In this document: positions 40,886-49,202 of the stretch, one piece after another
Layout of the letters: each line of letters starts with the position of its first letter
Position numbering within the stretch: position 1 is the stretch's first letter
Assembly (NCBI RefSeq): GCF_001185345.1
Contig: NZ_KQ236744.1
Location: 819,908-883,907, forward strand
Direction of reading: 5' to 3'
Length of the DNA stretch: 64,000 bases
Origin: Dorea sp. D27
GTDB taxonomy: Bacteria; Bacillota; Clostridia; Lachnospirales; Lachnospiraceae
The notes under the pieces: model-generated
Databases searched by the model: none
What the model saw: only the letters and a program-made list of their open reading frames with translations
Told to the model about the DNA's origin: nothing
Program-made: the position numbers and the translations under genes

Positions 40886-42402
40886 TGAAGACAATGAAGA
40901 GATTACTGACTGTGCTGATCGTATCCGCCGTAACAGCGGCTGCCTTCATGCCGCTGCCGGCAAAAGCGGCGGACGGAGATATCACGTTATCGGTTCAGAA
41001 GGTGCTGACTTACCAGTACCAGAAGCCGCAGAAGTTCGCGGTGGAGGTGAAGAATAATACAACCAATGCTATCGGCAATATCGTCGTGTCACCGGACATG
41101 AAAGATGATGTGAGCCAGTGGCCGTTCAAGACGGAGTACCAGAAATACGAGGCGAAGATCGATACGCTGGCAGCGGGTGATACGAAGACGGTGGAATTTA
41201 ACTTTACCGAGCGTGACGATGTGCCGAGTACCCGTTTTACGTTGCTTTTTAAGTATACTGCGGACGGAGGCATCACCGGAAGCCAGTCTTTCTATGTGCT
41301 CACGACGGCGAAGCCTGCAGATAAGAACGCGTCTGGACAGGACGATAACAACAAGCCGGCGAAGAAGCAGGAGGACAGTGGCTCCGGCGGCGCGGCCGCG
41401 ATACCGTTAGCGGCAGATGCGGGCGGCTTCAGCAATGGAGATGCATCTTACAGCGGCGGAGGCGGTGAAGGAGGTTCCGGCGGCAGCGGATCTGTCCCTC
41501 GGGTCATCGTCACAGGATTTGACACGGATCCGGCGGAAGTGCGGGCAGGCAGCAACTTTACGCTGACCATCCACCTGAAGAATACATCGAAAGCCACCAG
41601 GGTAGGCAACATGCTTTTTGATCTGAACGCCCCGACGGAAGGTTCTGACGAGCAGACGACGGCACCGGCTTTCCTGCCGGCATCCGGATCCAGTTCCATT
41701 TATCTGGACGGTATCAAGGCAAACGGCACGGCAGACATATCCATTCAGCTGAATGCCAAGGCGGATCTGCTGCAGAAGCCGTACAGTATCGATTTGAGCA
41801 TGAAATATGAAGATGCGGATGCGGCCCAGATTGAAGGGGCCTCCAGCATATCTATACCAGTAAAGCAGGATGCCAGATTTGAATTCAGTGAATTTGAGAT
41901 AAGCCCTGAGGCCATCACAGTTGGGGAAGAGGCAAATGTAATGTGCAGCCTGTACAATCTCGGACGTATCAAACTGTACAATGTGAAAGCTGCATTTGAA
42001 GGCAAATGTGTCAAGAAGGCCGAGACGTTTATAGGAAATGTGGAATCGGGCGCGACGGCATCTATCGACGCCACGCTGGAAGGGACGGAAGAAAGCACGG
42101 GCAGCGAAAAAGTGACGATGACGCTGAGCTATGAAGACGAGGCAGGCAAAGTCTCATCCATGACAAAGGAGTTTCAGCTTGAGGTCGGGCCGGAAGGGAT
42201 GGATGATATGCCTGCGGCAGAGATGGAAGAGATGGAGCAGGGCGGCTTCCCTGTCATCCCTGTAATCGTCGTTGCCGTCATCATCGCAGCAGCCGCAGCG
42301 GCAATTATCATCATAAAGAAAAAGAAGAAAAAGCAGATGGCAGATGAAGAGGAGGGATTGCTGAATGAATTGGATGGATCTGCTGAGGATGAGCGGGAGT
42401 AA
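40882..42402 (+). CDS. Membrane-anchored extracellular adaptor-like protein (CARDB-type repeats)
   Basis: 506 residues. Signal peptide (residues 1-30, MKRLLTVLIVSAVTAAAFMP then AKA), two or three beta-sandwich repeats of NEW/CARDB type (LSVQKVLTYQYQKPQKFAVE; VRAGSNFTLTIHLKNTSK; ITVGEEANVMCSLYNLG), a Gly/Ser-rich linker (about 190-205), and a C-terminal membrane helix followed by KKKKKK. Topology: outside domains, one anchor, short cytosolic tail. Placed between ATPase and permease with overlaps on both sides, it may play the part of a periplasmic-adaptor equivalent. Confidence 0.8.
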   Translation: MMKTMKRLLTVLIVSAVTAAAFMPLPAKAADGDITLSVQKVLTYQYQKPQKFAVEVKNNTTNAIGNIVVSPDMKDDVSQWPFKTEYQKYEAKIDTLAAGDTKTVEFNFTERDDVPSTRFTLLFKYTADGGITGSQSFYVLTTAKPADKNASGQDDNNKPAKKQEDSGSGGAAAIPLAADAGGFSNGDASYSGGGGEGGSGGSGSVPRVIVTGFDTDPAEVRAGSNFTLTIHLKNTSKATRVGNMLFDLNAPTEGSDEQTTAPAFLPASGSSSIYLDGIKANGTADISIQLNAKADLLQKPYSIDLSMKYEDADAAQIEGASSISIPVKQDARFEFSEFEISPEAITVGEEANVMCSLYNLGRIKLYNVKAAFEGKCVKKAETFIGNVESGATASIDATLEGTEESTGSEKVTMTLSYEDEAGKVSSMTKEFQLEVGPEGMDDMPAAEMEEMEQGGFPVIPVIVVAVIIAAAAAAIIIIKKKKKKQMADEEEGLLNELDGSAEDERE

Positions 42403-43783
42403 CCTCAAAAGAAGAAAACTCAGGACATTTCTGACGGTTCTGGGAGTCGTCATCGGTACAGCATCCATCGTAGTAATGATTTCTCTTGGACTGGGAATGC
42501 AGCAGTCACTCTATAAGGAAGTAGAACAGTCTGGCGGGCTCACGACCATAACGGTAACGGGAAAAGAGGCGGGAGAATCTATGATGGGGTATTCCGGACA
42601 GGATAACTCCGAAGAATCTACCCAATATGTGACAGATGAGACGATAAAGCAGCTGTCGGAATTGGAGCATGTCAAAACTGCGGCCCCGGCTTACGATATG
42701 TCGGCAATCATGCTGAAAGGCAAATACGAGGCTTATGTACAGCTGACGGGGCTGACACCCGATGGGCTTAAGGCAAAGAACATAGAATTAGGAGAAGGGA
42801 ATTTTCCGAAGCAGGGAGGAAGCCAGCTGGACATATTGTACGGCAATGCAGTCATAACGAATTTCACAGAGAGAAATTCCCAGAAAAGCTATTGGGAAAC
42901 CGGAGAGCTTCCGGACATCAATCTGATGAAAGATTCCATTTTTCTGATTCTAGATCAGGAAGGCTATTATAACAGCCAGGAGCAGTCCTTTGGAAATACG
43001 GGCGACAATGGGGACGCATCTGAAAATGCAGGGAAAAGCCAGCCGTCACAGCCGGTCAAGAAGCATGCGGTGACAGCCAGCGGCATCGTTGCCGGCGGGC
43101 CGGACGACTACAATGCGAACGCCTACAGCGCCTACTGCGATCTGGAGACGCTGAAGAAGGTCCTGAAGAAAGATTTTGCCGGCAGGGCTGTTCCCGGCCA
43201 GCCTACGACCAAATCGGGCAAGCCGTATAAAGAGTTCTGCTATACATCGGCGCAGGTGAAAGTAGATGATATAGACAAAGTGGAAGAAGTGTCATCCATC
43301 ATTCGTGAGATGGGCTATAATACGCAGACGAACGCAGAGTATCTGGAAAGCATGAAAAGCCAGTTCGCCATCGTACAGGCGGTGCTTGGAGGAATCGGTG
43401 CGGTGTCCCTTCTCGTTGCGGCGATAGGAATCGCCAATACGATGATGATGTCCATCTATGAGCGCACGAAGGAGATAGGAGTCATTAAGGTCCTTGGATG
43501 CAGCCTGAAGAATATCAAGCAGATGTTCCTGATGGAAGCGGCATTCATCGGACTGATTGGCGGAGTTGCAGGAAATATACTTAGCTTTCTCATGTCGGGA
43601 ATCATCAATGTCCTGACCGGGAACGGGGCGGCGATGGGAATCGACGGGAACATATCGTTCATCCCGTGGTGGCTCGTCCTGCTGTCTATGGGATTTGCGG
43701 TATTCGTCGGCGTGGCGGCCGGATATTTTCCTTCATTGAGAGCCATGCGGCTCAGTCCGCTGGCAGCGATACGCAACGAGTAG
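42365..43783 (+). CDS. MacB/FtsX-type ABC permease
   Basis: 472 residues. N-terminal helix after MSGSNLKRRKLRTFLTVLGV (residues 9-28), a large extracellular MacB_PCD domain (about 50-310), then three helices (VLGGIGAVSLLVAAIGIANT, LMEAAFIGLIGGVAGNILSF, WWLVLLSMGFAVFVGVAAGY) with the FtsX signature YERTKEIGVIKVLG. Overlaps the adaptor gene by 38 bp. Likely exports or responds to peptides or lipids; substrate unknown. Confidence 0.92.
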   Translation: MNWMDLLRMSGSNLKRRKLRTFLTVLGVVIGTASIVVMISLGLGMQQSLYKEVEQSGGLTTITVTGKEAGESMMGYSGQDNSEESTQYVTDETIKQLSELEHVKTAAPAYDMSAIMLKGKYEAYVQLTGLTPDGLKAKNIELGEGNFPKQGGSQLDILYGNAVITNFTERNSQKSYWETGELPDINLMKDSIFLILDQEGYYNSQEQSFGNTGDNGDASENAGKSQPSQPVKKHAVTASGIVAGGPDDYNANAYSAYCDLETLKKVLKKDFAGRAVPGQPTTKSGKPYKEFCYTSAQVKVDDIDKVEEVSSIIREMGYNTQTNAEYLESMKSQFAIVQAVLGGIGAVSLLVAAIGIANTMMMSIYERTKEIGVIKVLGCSLKNIKQMFLMEAAFIGLIGGVAGNILSFLMSGIINVLTGNGAAMGIDGNISFIPWWLVLLSMGFAVFVGVAAGYFPSLRAMRLSPLAAIRNE

Positions 43784-43804
43784 AAAGAGATGTGATGCAG
43801 GCTG

Positions 43805-43839
43805 AGGGGGCTGGTGATAATAGTTGTCACCAGCCCCCT
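43805..43839. terminator. Hairpin between convergent genes
   Basis: AGGGGGCTGGTGA (43805-43817) pairs with TCACCAGCCCCCT (43827-43839). No T-run on either side, but it stands between the converging permease gene and the 87-aa gene and likely ends both transcripts. Confidence 0.6.
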
Positions 43840-43843
43840 GCTT

Positions 43844-44107
43844 CTATTCCTCAATCACATGAATCTCCAGATAGTCAAAGTCTATGGAATCTACAAAGTT
43901 GTCCTGATAGAACCTGGCTTTGTCATGCCGTTTGAATTCTTGGACCGTTGCGTCGAGCCATATTGGCTTGCTCAGGTCAAATTCATAGCAGATTGCATCC
44001 AGAGCGTTGAATATCTTATGCGTGCGGCTCTCGTCACTGTCATCGTAGATGACCGTGTCCCGGAGCATCTTATTATCTTTAAATTCTTTTCCCCATAATC
44101 GGAACAT
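43844..44107 (-). CDS. Hypothetical protein, 87 aa
   Basis: Not recognised. 87 residues, rich in Asp/Glu/Phe, soluble, reading MFRLWGKEFKDNKMLRDTVI and onward, with GGAGGGCC-type sequence just upstream on the minus strand. The composition and clean start suggest a real small gene. The next upstream minus-strand signal is the sRNA-like unit near 44.2-44.4 kb. Confidence 0.65.
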   Translation of the reverse strand: MFRLWGKEFKDNKMLRDTVIYDDSDESRTHKIFNALDAICYEFDLSKPIWLDATVQEFKRHDKARFYQDNFVDSIDFDYLEIHVIEE

Positions 44108-44199
44108 GGCGTGGCCCTCCTTTGTGTCATATATCTGTACCGTACCGGTAAAGTTGAGTATATCACCAGATTAGGGAGATGTAAATGCCCGCTGTCACG

Positions 44200-44338
44200 A
44201 AAAAAAGATGCAGCCGATGTAGCTGCATCTTGAGGAAAGGGAATGAAAAAACAATCTATACTTATTGAACTTAATGTCTTTAGGCGAAGCTGGCGGAAAT
44301 ACAAGTAGTATCTGCTCTGCACTAACGTCAGCTTCATT
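44200..44338 (-). ncRNA. Candidate small RNA with terminator
   Basis: On the minus strand, AAGATGCAGC/GCTGCATCTT (44231-44222 and 44214-44205) followed by a T-run makes a good terminator with no gene upstream of it on that strand. A possible promoter TTAGAC, 17 bases, TTAAAT lies at 44372-44344. The transcript would be about 140 nt with an internal stem GAAGCTG/CAGCTTC. It could instead be the terminator of an unseen small gene. The rest of the 44108-44553 gap holds no clear open frame. Confidence 0.3.
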
Positions 44339-44553
44339 TGATGATTTAAGTATATAAGATAATTGTGTCTAACATGTGACGGCTGTCTAAAGAAAAGATG
44401 AAGATATGATAATAAACTTATAAAGTATATAAACCAATTGTGAATATAAAAAAATCTGCACCCGGACTTGCATTTTATGGCGGTTTGGTGTATGAAATAT
44501 ACATACCCCTGACAGCACGGGGAAGTTCAGATGACAGTGAAAGGATCAGATGT

Positions 44554-45072
44554 ATGGACGGAGATAAAAGAAGAGAAGCGATACTGGAGCTGCTTAAGAC
44601 GGAGGAGGAACCTCTTTCTGGAACAGCTCTTGCAAGGCAGATGGGTGTGAGCAGACAGATAATCGTACAGGACATTGCTCTGCTGCGCGCCACGAATAAG
44701 AATATCCTGTCAACGAATAAGGGATACATCCTGTATGGCAGGGATAATAGTGCAGGCACATACAAGCGGGTGGTAATGGTCAAGCATGATAACAGAAAGA
44801 TGGCAGAAGAGCTGTACTGCATAGTAGATGCAGGGGCCAAAGTCCTGGATGTGATCGTAGAGCACGAAGTATATGGACAGATTGCTGTGGATTTATGTAT
44901 CAACAGCAGAAAAGATGTCGATGAATTCATGGAGAGGATTCTTTCAGATACAGCCAGGCCATTAAAAGAGCTGACCGGTAATATCCATTATCATACGATA
45001 GAGGCGTTGGACATGGAGATCTTGGACGAGGCTGAAAAAAGGCTGAGAAAAGCCGGAGTGCTGGTTGACTGA
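44554..45072 (+). CDS. niaR: NiaR-type nicotinate-responsive repressor (HTH_11 + 3H)
   Basis: 172 residues from ATG 44554; an in-frame extension to 44440 has no site. N-terminal HTH (RREAILELLKTEEEPLSGTA, ARQMGVSRQIIVQDIALLRA) and C-terminal 3H domain with its conserved histidines (KHDN, VEHEVYGQIAVDL, GNIHYHTIEA). NiaR represses NAD salvage and niacin transport genes in Firmicutes. No NAD gene is adjacent; an inverted repeat GTGTAT/ATACAT at 44488-44504 upstream could be an autoregulatory operator. Confidence 0.88.
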   Translation: MDGDKRREAILELLKTEEEPLSGTALARQMGVSRQIIVQDIALLRATNKNILSTNKGYILYGRDNSAGTYKRVVMVKHDNRKMAEELYCIVDAGAKVLDVIVEHEVYGQIAVDLCINSRKDVDEFMERILSDTARPLKELTGNIHYHTIEALDMEILDEAEKRLRKAGVLVD

Positions 45073-45115
45073 TGTCTGCCCGTTGCTCCGGCTTCTGCCG
45101 TTTTTAATGTTTATT

Positions 45116-46210
45116 CTACTCTTCTACCCAGCAGGCATCTGCGGGCACTTCTTTCACGAAGAGCCTTCCGATGTTTTCCGGATTCTTTGCCTGGTGGTAC
45201 TTGAATATCATATGGCTGTCATCTAATCTGCCGAGGATTTCTACCTTGCCATCCGGATTAGACAAGGCATACCGGAAGCACTTTCCATTGCCGTTCTGCA
45301 TCCTCTTCACCTGTTCTACGATATCGTATCCTGCCTGAATCGGCACCTGGAACTGGTTCTTTACACCTGTTACCGGCCGGCACTGGAATACGTAATACGG
45401 TATGATACCCACCTTCGTAAACTGTTTCATCAGGCCTGCAAGTACATCCGGATTGTCATTGATGCCTTTCAGAAGCACGGTCTGGTTCTTGACAATCAGG
45501 CCAAGGCTCTGCAGGCATTTGACTGCTTTTACGGACTCCGCTGTAAGCTCAGACGGATGGTTGAACTGTGTCATGATATAAATCTGCTTCCTTGAGCTGT
45601 ATTTCCGGAATATGTCCTGAAGCTCCCCATCTTCTGTAATCCTCTCAGGAAAGACGACAGGTATCTTCGTTCCGAAACGTATGTAGTCTATATGGCTCAT
45701 GGAGCATAATGCGGACAGATACCGTTCAATTACAGCGTTGTCAAGAAGAAATGAATCGCCTCCCGAGATGAGTACATTGCTTATCTCCGTGTGCGCTTCA
45801 ATATAAGATTTTACCTGATCAAAGTCTTCCACGACCTCTCCCGTATGGCTTCCGACCATCCGTTTGCGGAAGCAGTACCGGCAGTACATGGCACACCTGT
45901 TTGTGGAAAGCAGCAGTACGGTCTGCGGATACTTGTGCTGCAGCCCCTTTAACTTCGTGTTGGACGATTCTCCGCTCGTATCAAAGGTACCGGATATATC
46001 CATTTCTGAAAATGAGGGGATACTCATCTTGCGGATGCAGTCGCTTTCATCACCCGGATCAATTAACGACAAATAATATCTGGGGACGGACATAGGGTAT
46101 TTCTCCAGAATGCTGCGCGCATTATCGTCGCTCGTGTCAATACCGGGAATGCATGCGGCCAATTCATCCAGCGTCGTTATGTTCTGTCTTAATTCATCCT
46201 GCCAATTCAT
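45116..46210 (-). CDS. KamA-family radical SAM protein
   Basis: 364 residues. SAM-cluster motif Cys106-x3-Cys110-x2-Cys113 (CAMYCRYCFRKR), VLISGGDSFLLDN, YIRFGTKIPVVFPERIT and VLLKGINDNPDVL follow the lysine-2,3-aminomutase pattern. The C-terminus stops soon after ALSNPDGKVEILGR and I do not find the Gly-rich segment with the PLP-binding Lys that marks true aminomutases, nor any other clear substitute. So the reaction may differ from lysine 2,3-aminomutation. A strong palindrome lies just upstream of its ribosome site. Confidence 0.82.
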   Translation of the reverse strand: MNWQDELRQNITTLDELAACIPGIDTSDDNARSILEKYPMSVPRYYLSLIDPGDESDCIRKMSIPSFSEMDISGTFDTSGESSNTKLKGLQHKYPQTVLLLSTNRCAMYCRYCFRKRMVGSHTGEVVEDFDQVKSYIEAHTEISNVLISGGDSFLLDNAVIERYLSALCSMSHIDYIRFGTKIPVVFPERITEDGELQDIFRKYSSRKQIYIMTQFNHPSELTAESVKAVKCLQSLGLIVKNQTVLLKGINDNPDVLAGLMKQFTKVGIIPYYVFQCRPVTGVKNQFQVPIQAGYDIVEQVKRMQNGNGKCFRYALSNPDGKVEILGRLDDSHMIFKYHQAKNPENIGRLFVKEVPADACWVEE

Positions 46211-46242
46211 ATAGTCTGTGCACCTCCATTCCCTGTCGGTAT

Positions 46243-46285
46243 TTCAGCTGCCGGCTGATACATGTATCATGCTGCGGCAGCTGGA
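46243..46285. repeat. Inverted repeat in the kamA-like 5' region
   Basis: TTCAGCTGCCG...GATACA and TGTATC...CGGCAGCTGGAA form a near-perfect inverted repeat of about 15 pairs with a small internal asymmetry. It lies 33 bp upstream of the start codon of the kamA-like gene (minus strand). No T-run follows, so it is more likely an operator or RNA structure than a terminator. Confidence 0.65.
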
Positions 46286-46448
46286 AATAACAACATATAA
46301 TTTAGTATATCATGAAGAACGGGAAGAAAAAAAGGAAATAATTATTAACTATTATTAAATTTGCCAAGCACTAATTGATGCTTTGAACACTGAAACAATA
46401 CTTGATTTCAATACGGTAATGTGATAGACTTTCCAAGTGACAAGACAG

Positions 46449-46460
46449 TTGTAATTACAA
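46449..46460 (+). promoter_or_regulatory. Perfect palindrome upstream of the PTS IIC gene
   Basis: TTGTAATTACAA, a 12-bp perfect palindrome 22 bp before the ATG of the PTS gene. Operator-like; the regulator is unknown. Confidence 0.4.
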
Positions 46461-46482
46461 TGGGCGGAATGGGAGATTACAT

Positions 46483-47547
46483 ATGGAAAAATTAAAAAAA
46501 GTACTGGACCGGGTATTTATTGACGGCTTGAGCGCCATGGCCCAGGGTCTGTTCGCGACACTGATCATCGGTACGATTATTCAGCAGATTGGCACGCTCA
46601 TCGGTGGTCCTGCAGGGGACATGATATATGCCCTCGGCAAGGTGGCGGCATCATTGACCGGCGCGGGAATCGGCGCCGCGGTAGCGTATCGTTTCAAGGA
46701 AGGCCCGCTCGTGGTCGTATCTGCGGCAACTGCCGGCATGGTCGGAGCATTTGCGAGCAAGCTCCTGGCCGGCGCGGTGCTGGTTGACGGTGCTATGGTG
46801 TATGCAGGTCCGGGTGAGCCGCTCGGGGCATTTATAGCCGCTTATGTAGGAATCATATTTGGACATCTCGTGTCCGGCAAGACGAAGGTAGATATATTGG
46901 TCACTCCTATCGTTGCGATAGGTACGGGATCGGCTGTCGGCCTTGTACTCGGCCCTCCCATATCGGGCTTCATGGCATGGCTCGGTTCCCTGATCAACTG
47001 GGGGACAGAACAGCAGCCGTTTCTGATGGGAATCGTGGTATCGGTGCTGATGGGCATGATACTTACGCTGCCAATCAGTTCTGCAGCCCTTGGAATCATA
47101 CTGAATCTGTCGGGACTCGCCGCAGGGGCGGCCACAGTAGGCTGCTGCTGCAATATGGTTGGCTTCGCTGTCGCCAGCTACCGGGAAAATAAAATCGGCG
47201 GCCTGCTTGCACAGGGAATCGGGACATCCATGCTCCAGGTGCCAAACATCGTGCGAAGGCCGGTCATCTGGCTTCCGGCAATCGTGTCCAGCGCAATACT
47301 CGGACCGGTTGGAACTATGGTGCTGCATATGACAAGCAATGCGACTGGTTCTGGTATGGGAACCGCAGGGCTTGTAGGACAGATAATGACATGGCAGACG
47401 ATGATTCAGACAGAAGCGGCGTCTGTTGTCATGATTAAGATTCTGGTAATCCAGATTATTCTTCCGGCGGCAGTCACGCTGGCCGTCTCTGAGTTCATGC
47501 GGAAAAAGCAGTGGATCAGGTTTGGAGATATGAAGCTGGAGCTATAG
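46483..47547 (+). CDS. PTS-type IIC membrane protein (EIIC_2 family)
   Basis: 354 residues, almost entirely hydrophobic, eight to ten helices with Gly-rich segments: GLSAMAQGLFATLIIGTIIQ, GKVAASLTGAGIGAAVAYRF, DILVTPIVAIGTGSAVGLVL, QQPFLMGIVVSVLMGMILTL, GIGTSMLQVPNIVRRPVIWL. Matches the PTS_EIIC_2 family of stand-alone IIC-like proteins; no IIA or IIB gene is adjacent, so PTS-dependent uptake is not proven and another transport role is possible. A terminator follows at once. Confidence 0.82.
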   Translation: MEKLKKVLDRVFIDGLSAMAQGLFATLIIGTIIQQIGTLIGGPAGDMIYALGKVAASLTGAGIGAAVAYRFKEGPLVVVSAATAGMVGAFASKLLAGAVLVDGAMVYAGPGEPLGAFIAAYVGIIFGHLVSGKTKVDILVTPIVAIGTGSAVGLVLGPPISGFMAWLGSLINWGTEQQPFLMGIVVSVLMGMILTLPISSAALGIILNLSGLAAGAATVGCCCNMVGFAVASYRENKIGGLLAQGIGTSMLQVPNIVRRPVIWLPAIVSSAILGPVGTMVLHMTSNATGSGMGTAGLVGQIMTWQTMIQTEAASVVMIKILVIQIILPAAVTLAVSEFMRKKQWIRFGDMKLEL

Positions 47548-47550
47548 AAG

Positions 47551-47600
47551 AAAAATACGGCCCCGAGCCATTTGTATTTGGTTCGCGGCCGTATTTTTCG
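47551..47600 (+). terminator. Intrinsic terminator after the PTS gene
   Basis: AAAAATACGGCC (47551-47562) pairs with GGCCGTATTTTT (47587-47598), with an inner CGAGCC/GGTTCG stem. Probably works in both directions. Confidence 0.88.
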
Positions 47601-47737
47601 GTATATTCCGGCAGCCGCTGACGTGTCTGCAGGTAGTCAGGTAAATAGATCGAAACCGTGCTATACATTTACCCGAACGGATATTATAATAGAAGTATCA
47701 GCTATAATACAAACATGAAGAAGAGCGAGGGGGACTT

Positions 47738-48262
47738 ATGACAGGTACGGGGAGAATACACATTTACTATGGAAACGGCAAGGGAAAGACGACGGCGGCG
47801 ATGGGGCTGGCCGTGCGTGCAGCCGGATGCGGACTTAAGGTGCTTGTGTTTCAGTTCCTGAAAGATAATTCTTCCAGCGAAAGGAATATATTGGAACGGA
47901 TAGAGAATATCACGTGCCTGCCGGGAAGAGAGCATGTGAAGTTCGTCAGCCGAATGAACGGAGATGAGAAGGCCGAGCTGCGCCATTACAATACAAAAGC
48001 GCTGGATGAGATTGTGAAGTTCTGCAGCCCTTTTGATATGCTCGTGCTGGATGAGATTCTGTGCGCGGTGCAGCTTGGCGTACTGAGTGAAGAAAAGCTG
48101 ATACGCTTTCTGGAACATAAGCCGAGGGGGCTTGAGGTTGTCATGACAGGACATGAAATATCGGAACGTATGCTCGGGCTGGGGGATTACGTGACGGAGA
48201 TGCGTAAGATCCGACATCCATATGACGAGGGGAAGACGGCCCGGGAGGGCATTGAATATTAG
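47738..48262 (+). CDS. cobO: Cob(I)alamin adenosyltransferase, CobA/CobO type
   Basis: Transfers the adenosyl group of ATP to cob(I)alamin. 174 residues with Walker A GNGKGKTTA (residues 12-20), LVFQFLKD, MLVLDEILCAVQLGVL and VMTGHEISERMLGLGDYVTEM, all CobA/CobO marks. Stand-alone gene preceded by two TATAAT-like boxes (near 47684 and 47703). No other cobalamin gene is in the window. Confidence 0.94.
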   Translation: MTGTGRIHIYYGNGKGKTTAAMGLAVRAAGCGLKVLVFQFLKDNSSSERNILERIENITCLPGREHVKFVSRMNGDEKAELRHYNTKALDEIVKFCSPFDMLVLDEILCAVQLGVLSEEKLIRFLEHKPRGLEVVMTGHEISERMLGLGDYVTEMRKIRHPYDEGKTAREGIEY

Positions 48263-48301
48263 CCAGTCTCGTGCTGACTTTCTTAAATAACTGTGAAGTT
48301 T

Positions 48302-48330
48302 ATGACAATATAAAAAGATTATGATATAAT
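48302..48330 (+). promoter_or_regulatory. Promoter of the alarmone synthetase gene
   Basis: ATGACA (48302-48307), 17-base spacer, TATAAT (48325-48330), 47 bp before the ATG. Confidence 0.65.
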
Positions 48331-48377
48331 AACGGTGTACGAAAATAACTCTTCGCAAGTGAGAGGAGAGGAGTAGC

Positions 48378-49085
48378 ATGACGGCAGCGATTAAAAACTA
48401 CGAGGATGTTGACAGTTGGAAGACAATTATGTTTTTGTACACTTCAGCGTTAAAAGAAGTCGGTACTAAGCTGGAGATTCTAAATGATGAATTTCAGCAT
48501 GTGCATCAATATAACCCAATTGAACATATCAAGACGAGAGTGAAGACACCGGAGAGTATAGTCAAGAAGTTAAGAAGATATGGATATGAGACGTCCATTG
48601 AAAATATGGTAAAGTATGTGAATGACATTGCAGGAGTCAGGCTGATTTGTTCCTTTACATCTGACATATACAGACTGGCGGAGATGATTGGGAACCAGAG
48701 TGACCTTAAGGTACTATCTATCAAGGATTACATCAAGAATCCGAAGGAGAGCGGGTACAAAAGCTATCATATGCTCGTATCGGTTCCAATCTTTTTGTCA
48801 GACAGTGTCGTAGATACGAAAGTAGAGATACAGATACGGACGATTGCCATGGATTTCTGGGCGAGTCTGGAACATAAGATATATTATAAATTTGAAGGGA
48901 ACGCGCCTGATTACATCAGCAGGGAACTGCGGGAATGTGCGGAGATGGTAACAACTCTCGATGAGAAGATGCTGTCTCTGAACGAAGCGATACAGGCGTG
49001 TCTGGAAGAACAAGAAGAGTTTAATAAACGTACAAAGAATGATACCGGAAACAGCAGGAATAATGACCGTATCATACAGGCCTGA
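48378..49085 (+). CDS. Small alarmone synthetase (RelQ/YjbM-like GTP pyrophosphokinase)
   Basis: 235 residues, RelA/SpoT nucleotidyltransferase domain only, without HD hydrolase, TGS or ACT domains. Motifs: HIKTRVKTPESIVKKLRRYG, DIAGVRLICSFTSDIYRLAEM, KESGYKSYHMLVSVPIFL, VEIQIRTIAMDFWASLEHKI. Makes (p)ppGpp from ATP and GTP/GDP in stress responses. Own promoter upstream and terminator downstream, so monocistronic. Confidence 0.94.
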   Translation: MTAAIKNYEDVDSWKTIMFLYTSALKEVGTKLEILNDEFQHVHQYNPIEHIKTRVKTPESIVKKLRRYGYETSIENMVKYVNDIAGVRLICSFTSDIYRLAEMIGNQSDLKVLSIKDYIKNPKESGYKSYHMLVSVPIFLSDSVVDTKVEIQIRTIAMDFWASLEHKIYYKFEGNAPDYISRELRECAEMVTTLDEKMLSLNEAIQACLEEQEEFNKRTKNDTGNSRNNDRIIQA

Positions 49086-49106
49086 GCAATAGCTCAGGCT
49101 TTTTTT
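49080..49106 (+). terminator. Intrinsic terminator overlapping the alarmone synthetase stop
   Basis: GCCTGAGC (49080-49087) pairs with GCTCAGGC (49092-49099), loop AATA, then seven T. The stop codon TGA lies in the left arm. Confidence 0.92.
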
Positions 49107-49202
49107 GTTATATTTTAGATTATTGTTGTAAATCGCTAAAGCAAGTGCTAGAATGGGTCTTGATCATTTGAGAATTTACAGTCATTTGCAGGAGGTCATG
49201 CC

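Noticed and set aside
44440..44553. 38-residue N-terminal extension of NiaR
   Set aside because: No ribosome site, no family similarity in the extension, and a possible operator lies within it.
46483..47547. Complete sugar PTS operon
   Set aside because: Only a IIC-like protein is present; no IIA, IIB or sugar-metabolism gene is adjacent.
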